DNA of 23,850 nucleotides from CAJXCL01 sp036011265 (lineage in GTDB: Bacteria; Nitrospinota; Nitrospinia; CAJXCL01), in assembly GCA_036011265.1 (NCBI GenBank), contig DASCNB010000158.1, positions 1-23,850 on the forward strand, written 5' to 3'. This document shows, piece by piece, positions 6,699 to 14,318 of this stretch. The translations under genes and the position numbers were made by a program. Position 1 is the first letter of the stretch; every line of letters begins with the position of its first letter. The notes under the pieces were generated by a model that saw only the letters and a list, made by a program, of their open reading frames with translations, had not been told where the DNA came from and made no database searches.

Positions 6699-8027
6699 AT
6701 GTTTAAGAATCTATCTGATCGGTTAGAACCGATTCTAAAAAAATTAAAGGGACGGGGCAAGCTAAACGAAGAAAACATCAGGGAATCCCTTCGTGAAATC
6801 AGGATAGCTTTACTGGAAGCCGACGTAAATTTTGAGATCGCTAAAGGTTTTATTGAGCGAATCGCTGGCAAAGCTGTTGGATCCGAGGTAATGGAAAGTT
6901 TGACACCCGGACATCAGGTTGTCAAGATTGTCCATGAGGAGCTTATTCATTTATTGGGCTCCGAATCATCAAATATTAATTTTTTCGGAAAATCACCAAC
7001 TATTATTTTAATGGTTGGTTTGCAGGGATCCGGTAAAACAACCTCTGCTGGAAAATTAGCGAAAAAACTTAAGGATGAAGGAGAAAAACCGTTTTTGGTG
7101 CCTGCTGATGTTTATCGACCCGCAGCAATAGAACAGTTAAAAGTTTTAGGTGAAAAGCTTGATGTAGAGGTATTTGCCGCTGCAGACCAGAAAAACCCTG
7201 TCGAAATTTGCAAAAATGCCTGTGAAGAAGCGTCAGGAAAAGGCTTCAACCCTGTTATTATTGATACTGCAGGAAGATTGCACATTGATGAGAAGTTAAT
7301 GGAGGAATTAAAAAATATTAAATCTGAGATTCAACCTCATGAGATTTTGCTGGTAGCCGACGCTATGACAGGGCAAGAAGCGGTAAATATAGCCAAATCT
7401 TTCGATAGCAGCATGGGGATAGACGGGATTATTTTAACAAAGATGGATGGGGACGCGCGGGGAGGAGCGGCTTTGTCCATAAGAGAAATCACGGGAAAAC
7501 CAATAAAATTTATTGGTGTTGGAGAAAAATTAGAGGCCTTGGAAGTTTTTCATCCTGATCGATTGGCATCGAGGATTTTAGGAATGGGAGACGTCCTTTC
7601 ATTAATTGAAAAAGCAGAATCTACTGTTTCTATAGATTCCGCTAAAGATATCTATAAAAAAATTAAAAAAGATAGTTTTTCCCTTGAGGATTTCAGAGAC
7701 CAGTTAGCGCAAATGAAAAAAATGGGTCCGCTGGATCAGCTAATAGGAATGTTACCTGGGATGAAAGGTTTAAAAAATATTAAAATTGATGATAACGCCC
7801 TTGTCAGGACGGAAGCAATCATTAATTCTATGACGTCTCAAGAAAGATTAAAGCATCAAATTATAAATGGAAACCGGAAAAAGAGAATTGCAAAAGGAAG
7901 CGGAACTCATGTTTCCGATGTAAACAGGCTTTTAAAGCAGTTTGCACAATCTAAAAAAATGATGAATAAATTTTCTAAAATGAATTTGAAAAACGGATTA
8001 AAAATGGGAAATATGTTTCCCTTCTGA
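6699..8027 (+). CDS. ffh: Signal recognition particle GTPase Ffh (SRP54)
   Basis: This 442-residue protein binds 4.5S RNA and signal sequences and targets ribosomes to the membrane through FtsY. Domains in order: the four-helix N domain (about 1-90), the G domain with P-loop GLQGSGKTT (107-115), DTAGR (189-193) and TKMDGDARGG (247-256), and the methionine-rich M domain (about 325-442) with the RNA-binding helix RIAKGSGTHVSDVNRLLKQF. Length is normal. It heads a plus-strand operon that continues into rpsP, khpA, rimM, trmD and rplS, the ribosome and tRNA maturation order seen in many bacteria. The start ATG lacks a Shine-Dalgarno and sits only about five bases from the predicted transcript start. 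Confidence 0.98.
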   Translation: MFKNLSDRLEPILKKLKGRGKLNEENIRESLREIRIALLEADVNFEIAKGFIERIAGKAVGSEVMESLTPGHQVVKIVHEELIHLLGSESSNINFFGKSPTIILMVGLQGSGKTTSAGKLAKKLKDEGEKPFLVPADVYRPAAIEQLKVLGEKLDVEVFAAADQKNPVEICKNACEEASGKGFNPVIIDTAGRLHIDEKLMEELKNIKSEIQPHEILLVADAMTGQEAVNIAKSFDSSMGIDGIILTKMDGDARGGAALSIREITGKPIKFIGVGEKLEALEVFHPDRLASRILGMGDVLSLIEKAESTVSIDSAKDIYKKIKKDSFSLEDFRDQLAQMKKMGPLDQLIGMLPGMKGLKNIKIDDNALVRTEAIINSMTSQERLKHQIINGNRKKRIAKGSGTHVSDVNRLLKQFAQSKKMMNKFSKMNLKNGLKMGNMFPF

Positions 8028-8046
8028 AATATCATTGGTCAATTAA

Positions 8047-8055
8047 AAGGAGGTG
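8047..8055 (+). promoter_or_regulatory. Strong ribosome-binding site of rpsP
   Basis: AAGGAGGTG is a nine-base perfect complement to the typical 16S rRNA 3' tail. It sits seven bases (from AGGAGG) before the GTG start at 8061 and decides that start. It contrasts with the missing sites at ffh, nadA and pheT. Confidence 0.85.
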
Positions 8056-8060
8056 GTTAA

Positions 8061-8306
8061 GTGCCTGTAGTAATGCGATTAGCGAGATATGGAGCAAAAA
8101 AGAAACCTTTTTATCGGGTAGTTGTAGCAGATTCAAGATCACCAAGAGATGGACGTTTTTTGGAAATCGTCGGAACATACAATCCCCTGATTGAAAAAGA
8201 AAACATTAAAATCGATCAAGAAAAAGCAACTTCATGGTTAAAAAAAGGAGTCATGCCATCTAAAACGGTTAAAAGTTTATTTAAAAAAAGTGGAATTGAA
8301 ATATGA
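8061..8306 (+). CDS. rpsP: Ribosomal protein bS16
   Basis: This 81-residue 30S subunit protein has the complete family pattern: MRLARYGAKKKPFYRVVVAD at the N-terminus, then SPRDGRFLEIVGTYNP and the WLKKG.MPS..V..L C-terminal motif. It begins at GTG with a near-perfect Shine-Dalgarno seven bases upstream. It lies 33 bases after ffh, and its last codons overlap the KhpA start (ATGA), which couples the two. Length and sequence are ordinary. Confidence 0.98.
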   Translation: MPVVMRLARYGAKKKPFYRVVVADSRSPRDGRFLEIVGTYNPLIEKENIKIDQEKATSWLKKGVMPSKTVKSLFKKSGIEI

Positions 8307-8533
8307 AGGAACTAATCGAATTTATAGCTAAGTCTTTAGTCGAGAATTCAGAACAGGTGGAAGTCCGCGAAGTTCAGGGTGATAAAACAACCATTATTGA
8401 ACTGAAAGTTGCTCAGGAAGATATGGGGAAAATCATTGGCAAGCAAGGCAAAACGGCAAGAACCATTCGAACTCTTATGAATGCAACAGCTGCAAAGGCA
8501 AACAAGAAGGCCGTTTTAGAAATTTTGGAATGA
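8303..8533 (+). CDS. khpA: KH-domain RNA-binding protein KhpA
   Basis: This 76-residue single KH domain has the GxxG loop in GKIIGKQGKTA (about 42-52), followed by the ARTIRTLMNA helix. KhpA proteins bind RNA, usually together with KhpB (Jag), and influence cell division and envelope gene expression in Gram-positive bacteria. Its place between rpsP and rimM is conserved in many phyla. Start and stop overlap the neighbours by four bases each (ATGA), so translation is coupled along rpsP-khpA-rimM. No khpB is in the window. Confidence 0.94.
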   Translation: MKELIEFIAKSLVENSEQVEVREVQGDKTTIIELKVAQEDMGKIIGKQGKTARTIRTLMNATAAKANKKAVLEILE

Positions 8534-9039
8534 AGAAAGAATTAATTCCCATCGGCAAGATTGTTAAGTGCCAGGGGAATAAAGGCCATGTCCGGTTATT
8601 TCCTTTCGTTGAAGGTCTTGCCCTGAATGAATATGCAGGAGAAATTTCTACCAGTGACTCATCAGGGACAGTGTTAAAAAGAAGAATCGCTTCCATCAGA
8701 CCTAATAAAAAATTTTGGATTATTCATTTTGAAGGTGTCAACTGTATAGATGAAGCGCAGCCTCTTGTTGGACAAAAAGTGGCTGTCAATAGAACCTTTT
8801 TCCGGAAACTCCCTGCGGGAAATTATTATTGGTTTGAAATATTAGGGCTTGACGTTTATGATGAAAAAGATGCTTTTCTTGGCAAAATTGATAATTTCTT
8901 TTCCACTGGCAGCAATGATGTGTATGTAGTCAAAAACGATAAAAGGAAAGAATTCTTTATTCCGGCAATTAAGGAAATTGTAAAACAAGTTGATTTAAAA
9001 GTAAATAAAATGGTTGTTCGTTTGGTGAATGGTTTATGA
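8530..9039 (+). CDS. rimM: 16S rRNA processing protein RimM
   Basis: This 169-residue protein has an N-terminal RimM beta-barrel (about 5-90; IGKIVKCQGNKGHVRL is the family opening) and a C-terminal PRC barrel (about 98-169) with YYWFEILGLDVY and the IPAIKEIVKQVDL segment. RimM binds ribosomal protein uS19 and helps mature the 30S head. It overlaps khpA and trmD by four bases on each side, the usual rimM-trmD coupling. Length is typical and all conserved blocks are present. Confidence 0.96.
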   Translation: MKKELIPIGKIVKCQGNKGHVRLFPFVEGLALNEYAGEISTSDSSGTVLKRRIASIRPNKKFWIIHFEGVNCIDEAQPLVGQKVAVNRTFFRKLPAGNYYWFEILGLDVYDEKDAFLGKIDNFFSTGSNDVYVVKNDKRKEFFIPAIKEIVKQVDLKVNKMVVRLVNGL

Positions 9040-9770
9040 CCCATATTGAGTTTAACATAGTTACTATTTTCCCTGAGATGTTTCAAACTTCTCTAAATGA
9101 GAGTATCCTTAAAAAAGCTCAGGAAAAAAGTCTTTTTAAAATTAACTTGTTCAATTTACGCGATTTTGCGGAAGGAAAGCATAAAGTTACTGATGACTAT
9201 CCTTATGGCGGGGGTGGCGGGATGATAATGAAACCCGAGCCCATTGTAAAGGCCATTGAATCAATAAAAGCTGATAGACCTAATAGTAAAGTAATTCTTA
9301 TGACGCCTCAAGGGAAAACTTTAAACCAGGCTCATGCTGAAACGCTGTCTAAAGTGCGATCATGGATTATCATATGCGGTCATTATGAAGGTGTTGACGA
9401 AAGAGTGCGGCAACATTTTGTTGATGAAGAAATTTCAATAGGTGATTATATTTTAACGGGAGGGGAAATTCCTGCCATGGTGTTAATTGATGTTCTGGTT
9501 CGGTATATTCCTGGAGTAATTGGAGGTGAAAAAGCCGTTGAAAACGATTCTTTTATAAACTCACTTTTAGAGTACCCTCAATATACGAGGCCGGCCAATT
9601 TCCGTGGACTGCAAGTGCCTGAAATATTACGTTCAGGAAATGAGAAGCATATTAAGGAATGGCATCATAAGCAGGCTTTAAAAAGAACATTAGAGAGACG
9701 GCCGGATCTTTTGGCAAAGGCCAAACTGAACGTGGAAGATACGCTATATCTTGATACAATGCGTGAATAA
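9036..9770 (+). CDS. trmD: tRNA (guanine-37-N1)-methyltransferase TrmD
   Basis: This 244-residue SPOUT (trefoil-knot) enzyme uses S-adenosylmethionine to methylate G37 next to the anticodon and so prevents +1 frameshifting. Motifs seen are PYGGGGGMIMKPEP (56-69), CGHYEGVDERV (114-124) and SIGDYILTGGE (134-144), the last two forming the knot and cofactor pocket. D171 in NDSF matches the catalytic aspartate, and the C-terminal tRNA-binding domain includes YTRPANFRGLQVPEIL. The ATG overlaps the rimM stop. Length is normal. The next gene encodes a second, different SPOUT-type protein one base after the stop. Confidence 0.98.
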   Translation: MTHIEFNIVTIFPEMFQTSLNESILKKAQEKSLFKINLFNLRDFAEGKHKVTDDYPYGGGGGMIMKPEPIVKAIESIKADRPNSKVILMTPQGKTLNQAHAETLSKVRSWIIICGHYEGVDERVRQHFVDEEISIGDYILTGGEIPAMVLIDVLVRYIPGVIGGEKAVENDSFINSLLEYPQYTRPANFRGLQVPEILRSGNEKHIKEWHHKQALKRTLERRPDLLAKAKLNVEDTLYLDTMRE

Positions 9771-9771
9771 T

Positions 9772-10341
9772 ATGTGTAAGAATTACGCTAATATCTCTTT
9801 GATTCTCACACATTACCCTGTTTATAACAAAAATCAAGAGGTTGTAGTTTCTTCAATAACTACCCTTGATATACATGATCTCTCAAGAATTGCTAAAACC
9901 TATGGGCTGGGGACATTTTATATTGTTACGCCGCTAAAAGCGCAGATAAATTTAATTGAAAAAGTATGTTCACACTGGGAAACGGGGTTCGGCGCCAGTT
10001 ATAATCCAACCCGGAATGAAGCATTTGGCAACATTTGTGTAGCTGACAATCTGGATTGTGCTTTTAGGCTAATTATGGATCGTGAGGGTAAACCACCAAA
10101 AGTTATTGCTACCGGCGCCAGGGAATTTCAAAATTCGATTAAGTTTCATGAGATGAAGAAAAAAATTAATCTCAATGATCCTTTTGCAATTCTTCTAGGA
10201 ACCGGATGGGGGCTCGAAGAAAGTGTTGTTATGAAAGCAGACTATATCCTGGAACCTATTAAAGGCATTGGAAATTATAATCATCTTCCGGTGAGAGGTG
10301 CAGCAGCTATAATCGTCGATCGTTTATTAACAAGGGAATAA
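9772..10341 (+). CDS. TrmD-associated SPOUT-type RNA methyltransferase (PF09936-like)
   Basis: This 189-residue protein resembles the RNA methyltransferase family usually encoded directly after trmD in Desulfobacterota and relatives. Recognisable blocks are SLILTHYPVYNKN near the N-terminus, TLDIHDLSRIAKTYG, the knot-side motif LLGTGWGLEES and the C-terminal NYNHLPVRGAAAIIVDRLL, which parallels the cofactor-binding end of SPOUT enzymes. Substrate RNA is not known. I use the ATG at 9772, one base after the trmD TAA; earlier in-frame TTG (9751) or GTG (9763) would overlap trmD and add residues of no family match. No Shine-Dalgarno is obvious, so re-initiation after trmD is likely. Followed by rplS with AAGGAG at its stop. 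Confidence 0.85.
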   Translation: MCKNYANISLILTHYPVYNKNQEVVVSSITTLDIHDLSRIAKTYGLGTFYIVTPLKAQINLIEKVCSHWETGFGASYNPTRNEAFGNICVADNLDCAFRLIMDREGKPPKVIATGAREFQNSIKFHEMKKKINLNDPFAILLGTGWGLEESVVMKADYILEPIKGIGNYNHLPVRGAAAIIVDRLLTRE

Positions 10342-10354
10342 GGAGAAAGACAAA

Positions 10355-10714
10355 ATGAACGCTATTGAAAAAATTGAATCAGAACAATTAAAGAAGAAAA
10401 AAATTCCCCCGTTTAAGGCGGGTGATACGGTTAGTGTCCACTTAAAAATTAAAGAAGGAGAAAAAGAACGAATTCAAGTTTTTGAAGGGGTGGTTATTTC
10501 TAAAAAACATGGGGGAGTCCGTGAGACTTTTCTAGTAAGAAAAGTCTCATTTGGTGTTGGAGTAGAGAGAATATTCCCGCTCCATTCACCTAGAATAGAA
10601 AAAATTGTTGTCGTACGAAAAGGGAAAGTACGTCGTGCGAAACTTTATTACTTGAGAAATCTTAAAGGGAAAGCCGCCAGGATTAAGGAAATAAGTAAAG
10701 TTGAAAAAAAATAG
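10355..10714 (+). CDS. rplS: Ribosomal protein bL19
   Basis: This 119-residue 50S protein lies at the 30S-50S interface. The complete family pattern is visible: FKAGDTVSVHLKIKEG, RIQVFEGVVISKKHGG, TFLVRKVSFGVGVERIFPLHSP and the ending KLYYLRNLKGKAARIKE. AAGGAG overlaps the previous stop and lies nine bases from the ATG. It belongs to the ffh-rpsP-trmD operon; rnhB follows after 28 bases. Confidence 0.98.
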   Translation: MNAIEKIESEQLKKKKIPPFKAGDTVSVHLKIKEGEKERIQVFEGVVISKKHGGVRETFLVRKVSFGVGVERIFPLHSPRIEKIVVVRKGKVRRAKLYYLRNLKGKAARIKEISKVEKK

Positions 10715-10742
10715 ATTTAGCTCTGTAATTATTTTTTGATAG

Positions 10743-11357
10743 ATGAAATTTAACATTATCATGTGGCACTATGAAAAAGAGACCAGAAAACAGGGCCACA
10801 AAATAATTGCAGGCATAGATGAAGCTGGAAGGGGCCCCCTTGCAGGACCTGTAGTGGCAGCTTCTGTTATCTTACCGGAAGATAGTCGAGTCCGAGGGCT
10901 CAATGATTCAAAAAAATTGTCTGAAAAAAAAAGGAATCTGATTTATCAAATTATCCGGCAAAAAGCCGTTGCAATCGGCATAGGGATAACTTATGAAAAC
11001 ATAATAGATCAGATAAATATTTTGCAAGCCGCAAAAGCTGCCATGGCGGATTCTGTTTCCCGGTTAAGCTGTAAGCCTGATTTTCTTTTAGTCGATGGTA
11101 ATCAGAAAATACCTTCTACTATACCTCAACTTACTATTATAAAAGGAGATACGCTAAGCGCATCGATCGCAGCGGCTTCTGTTATTGCAAAAGTAACCAG
11201 AGATAGGATGATGATTCATTATGATGGCATTTATCCACAGTACGGATTCAGCAAACACAAGGGTTACGGAACTCAATATCATTTAAAAAACATTAGCAAG
11301 TTTGGCCCTTGCAAAATTCACCGAAAAACATTTAAAGGTGTAAAAGAATACTGTTAA
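10743..11357 (+). CDS. rnhB: Ribonuclease HII
   Basis: A protein of 204 residues (or 198 if the Met at 10761 is used) that nicks RNA-DNA hybrids and single ribonucleotides in DNA. The catalytic carboxylates are present: D26 and E27 in AGIDEAGRGPLAG, D118 in LLVDG and D136 in IKGDTLSASIAAASVIAKVTRD. The substrate loop GFSKHKGYGT is near the C-terminus. Neither candidate start has a ribosome site; the shorter form fits family N-termini slightly better. It ends the operon. YraN, often encoded next, is not present here. About 95 bases without a clear gene follow. Confidence 0.96.
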   Translation: MKFNIIMWHYEKETRKQGHKIIAGIDEAGRGPLAGPVVAASVILPEDSRVRGLNDSKKLSEKKRNLIYQIIRQKAVAIGIGITYENIIDQINILQAAKAAMADSVSRLSCKPDFLLVDGNQKIPSTIPQLTIIKGDTLSASIAAASVIAKVTRDRMMIHYDGIYPQYGFSKHKGYGTQYHLKNISKFGPCKIHRKTFKGVKEYC

Positions 11358-11452
11358 ATTGAATGAAACTAAGGAAAAGTTGTGTGTTCTGCTTTGTCGC
11401 TCGGTCTTTTTTTCTACTGGTAAAAGTATTTAAAATATATTAAATTATTACT

Positions 11453-12199
11453 ATGGATGGACAATTTTCAATATTTGTAGTCGCAAGTTTGATTTTTCAA
11501 ATTTGGATGTTTATTGACTGTTTGAAGCGCAAAGAAAATTTCTTCTGGATTCTGATTATTATACTGTTTGGTCCTGTTGGAGCTGCTCTTTATTTGTTTT
11601 TTGTCAAACTTTCCGGTAACAGCGTAAAAATTAAAACCACTGTTAAGGATACAGAAGAGGTTGAAAATTTAAAAAACCTGATAAAACTGCATAGTAAAGC
11701 TTATCATTACAATGAACTTGGTGATATTTATCTAAAGCGGGGTGATCTGCAGGAAGCTAAAGAATGCTACGAAAAAGCGGTTAAAAAGGATCAAAGTATG
11801 CTAAACGCCCAGTATGGTCTGTCAAAATGTTTACATGGAGCAGGGAAATACTTGGAGGCAGCTTATGTGCTGGAAGACCTTGTAGCAAAAGACCGGAAGC
11901 ATGATTATGGAAATGCGCTTTTTGGCTTGGCAGAAAGCTACCGTCTTTCAGGGGAGGATGACAAAGCAATAAAAGTGTATGAGGACCTTTTTAAGGCATA
12001 TTCCTTTTTTAGAGGTTATTATGAGTATGCAATGCTCCTTGTAAAAAAAGGACGTCTGGACGACGCCATTAAATCTATGCGAACTCTCATTAATAATGCC
12101 GGTACATTACCGGATTATAAATACCAGCAGGAAAAAATCTGGATTGATAAAGCCCATAAATTCTTACGCCGCTACCAAAAAAATCCAGGTTCTCTTTGA
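11453..12199 (+). CDS. PLDc_N-type membrane anchor fused to TPR repeats
   Basis: A 248-residue protein. Two N-terminal membrane helices (about 5-20 and 28-50) with IFQIWMFIDCLKRK and FFWILIIILFGPVGAALYLF resemble the PLDc_N anchor otherwise found ahead of phospholipase D or cardiolipin synthase domains, but no HKD motif follows. From about 80 to 235 there are four or five TPRs (for example YNELGDIYLKRGDLQEAKECYEKA). It is likely a membrane-bound scaffold with a cytoplasmic TPR face. It lies 16 bases before the first GT-C/TPR gene on the same strand, so a shared role is possible. The start ATG has no Shine-Dalgarno. Function unknown; architecture is clear. Confidence 0.8.
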   Translation: MDGQFSIFVVASLIFQIWMFIDCLKRKENFFWILIIILFGPVGAALYLFFVKLSGNSVKIKTTVKDTEEVENLKNLIKLHSKAYHYNELGDIYLKRGDLQEAKECYEKAVKKDQSMLNAQYGLSKCLHGAGKYLEAAYVLEDLVAKDRKHDYGNALFGLAESYRLSGEDDKAIKVYEDLFKAYSFFRGYYEYAMLLVKKGRLDDAIKSMRTLINNAGTLPDYKYQQEKIWIDKAHKFLRRYQKNPGSL

Positions 12200-12215
12200 T
12201 TTTGCGTAATTCATA

Positions 12216-14318
12216 GTGCATAAATATTTTCGCAAAGCAGATCTGCAAAATCTTCTTTTAATAATTATTATTTCCAGCCTTCTTTATTTTCACACCTATA
12301 AAAGCCCTTTCCATCTTGACGATTTTAGCACTATAGTCGATACGCCTTCGATTAAAAATTTTAGCATGTTTTTTAGTGAAGCTAATCCTTATGCTTTCTC
12401 CGATGTATTCCGAAATAGAGTTTTTTTACTTTACAGTTTTGTATTAAATTACAATTTTGGCGGCCTTAATATAATTGGGTATCATCTTGTTAATGTCAAT
12501 ATACATCTCATAGTTTCTATTCTTATATATTTCTTAGTTAAAGAAATGTTGGCATGCCAATCCCTAAACACATACCAAAGTGGGAAAAAGCAATTTCAGC
12601 ATAGCAATACAATCCCTCTCTTGGCTTCTCTTTTGTTTTCTATTCATCCATTACAAACAGAATCAGTGACTTATATTTCTAGCCGATCAACTCTTGCGGT
12701 TACTTTATTTTTTTTATTGTCGTTCCTCTCTTTTATTAAAGGATCGACCCTATTTTTCAAACCCTTGAAGGAAATCAAACACAAAATCTATATAGTTTGC
12801 TATTTTTTCTTTGGTATGCTGTTTTTTTTATTAGGATCGGGGTTCAAAGAAACTATCGTTGTTTTGCCGATAATTTTTTTTCTATATATATTTTTGTTCC
12901 ACTCACAGCAAGTGCAATTATCAAAGAAGGTTCTTGGTTCTATCTGTTTGCTGGTATTTCTTCTGCTGATTCATGCCGTAGGATTTTTTGTGCACTATAA
13001 AGAGATAGGCCGATTGGCTGTACTATATAAGACATCTGAATTTCAAGAAAAAAGTATTCAGGGAGCAATCGTCAAGCTTAAAGAAATCAAAATAAAGCAG
13101 CACCCGTTTCTTAATTTATTATATTTTTCAATGGATAAACCAAATATCCTAACTAACACATATCATTCTATTTATTCAAGGGGTAGGCAGGTCTATAGCA
13201 TAGGGAAAGATTCATATTCCGAAAAGGTCTATTTTTTGTCTGAATTGGAAATTATTGCATTTTATTACCTTAAGCTTCTATTTTTGCCTTTCAATCAAAG
13301 TGTCTTTCCTGATTTTCCTGCATTTAATATTGAACATTGGAAAACATTAATTGGTGCTTTATTTGCCTTAGTTTTATTATCTATATATTGTTTGTCTTCA
13401 AATTTAAGATTAATTTCATTTTCTTTTTTTTGGTATATTGTAACAATTATGCCTTACAGTTCTTTCATACCTTTAACCGATTTGGTTTCGGAACATCGAA
13501 CATATCTTCCCAACATCGGTTTTTTTTTAGCAGTTTCAACAGGATTAGCTGCGTCGCTAACTTCAAAAAATCGCCTTATTACTTTATCCTTTATTCTGGC
13601 AATTTTAGTATCTGCTTCTTTACTAACTTTAAAAAGAAACTATATATGGCAAAGTGAAATTTCTTTGTGGGAAGACGCTGTTGAAAAAGCTCCCGAACAC
13701 GTCAAGTCCATTAATGCCCTTGGGGTGGCATATATCAGAGCAGGGAAAGATGACAAAGCACGGCCTGTTTTCCAGAAGGGCTTAAATGTAGATCCTTTTA
13801 ACCATAAGTTGCATCTTAACATGGGTATAATATTTAATAATGATGGAAATCTTGATAAGGCAGAAGAACACTTTAAACTGGCCGCTTTAATTTCAAAAGA
13901 TTATTTGGCGTTCCTTAATCTTGGATTTCTATATTTAGAAAGAGACCTGTACTTTAAAGGAATACAAGAATTAAACAAAGCGCTACTTAAAAAACCGGAT
14001 TCATACCTTGCTTATTTTTATCTTGGAAACGCTTACAATGATTTGAAGGACTATAAAAAGGCCATCCGCCACTTTGAAAAATCTATTGAGTTGAATCCTG
14101 ATTTCGCAAAAGCTTATAACAATTTAGGATACAGTTATTGGAATTTGGGGAAACACGATGAAGCTTATGAGTGGTTTGTAAAAGCTATGAATAAACAGCC
14201 GGGACTTCCTACCCCATACTTAAATATTGGAAATTATTTCCTTATTAAAGGGCATCAAAAACAGGCTGAAGATTTTCTTAATCTTTACCGAGAAAAGTTA
14301 AAAAATGAGAAAAAATAA
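12216..14318 (+). CDS. Multi-pass GT-C-like (TMTC/DUF1736-type) membrane protein with C-terminal TPRs, paralogue 1
   Basis: 700 residues starting at GTG. About ten hydrophobic segments occupy residues 12-485. The first extracytoplasmic loop carries SPFHLDD (D35/D36), the acidic pair expected of GT-C glycosyltransferases. IHPLQTESVTYISSRS and a SSFIPLTDLVSEHRTYLP segment (E426-H427-R428) are signatures shared with the TMTC O-mannosyltransferase family. About six TPRs fill 495-700. It probably transfers a sugar from a lipid-linked donor on the outer face of the membrane. Compared with its two paralogues it has roughly 55 extra residues in the loop at about 255-345. It overlaps the next paralogue by 14 bases. 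No strong ribosome site is seen. Acceptor and sugar are unknown. Confidence 0.8.
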   Translation: MHKYFRKADLQNLLLIIIISSLLYFHTYKSPFHLDDFSTIVDTPSIKNFSMFFSEANPYAFSDVFRNRVFLLYSFVLNYNFGGLNIIGYHLVNVNIHLIVSILIYFLVKEMLACQSLNTYQSGKKQFQHSNTIPLLASLLFSIHPLQTESVTYISSRSTLAVTLFFLLSFLSFIKGSTLFFKPLKEIKHKIYIVCYFFFGMLFFLLGSGFKETIVVLPIIFFLYIFLFHSQQVQLSKKVLGSICLLVFLLLIHAVGFFVHYKEIGRLAVLYKTSEFQEKSIQGAIVKLKEIKIKQHPFLNLLYFSMDKPNILTNTYHSIYSRGRQVYSIGKDSYSEKVYFLSELEIIAFYYLKLLFLPFNQSVFPDFPAFNIEHWKTLIGALFALVLLSIYCLSSNLRLISFSFFWYIVTIMPYSSFIPLTDLVSEHRTYLPNIGFFLAVSTGLAASLTSKNRLITLSFILAILVSASLLTLKRNYIWQSEISLWEDAVEKAPEHVKSINALGVAYIRAGKDDKARPVFQKGLNVDPFNHKLHLNMGIIFNNDGNLDKAEEHFKLAALISKDYLAFLNLGFLYLERDLYFKGIQELNKALLKKPDSYLAYFYLGNAYNDLKDYKKAIRHFEKSIELNPDFAKAYNNLGYSYWNLGKHDEAYEWFVKAMNKQPGLPTPYLNIGNYFLIKGHQKQAEDFLNLYREKLKNEKK

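Noticed and set aside
9751..9771. Upstream TTG and GTG starts for the SPOUT methyltransferase
   Set aside because: They overlap trmD, lack a ribosome site and add residues outside the family match; the ATG one base after the trmD stop is simpler.
11363..11443. 26-codon plus-strand frame between rnhB and the PLDc_N-TPR gene
   Set aside because: Short, no ribosome site and no family pattern; the 95-base gap holds nothing I can support.
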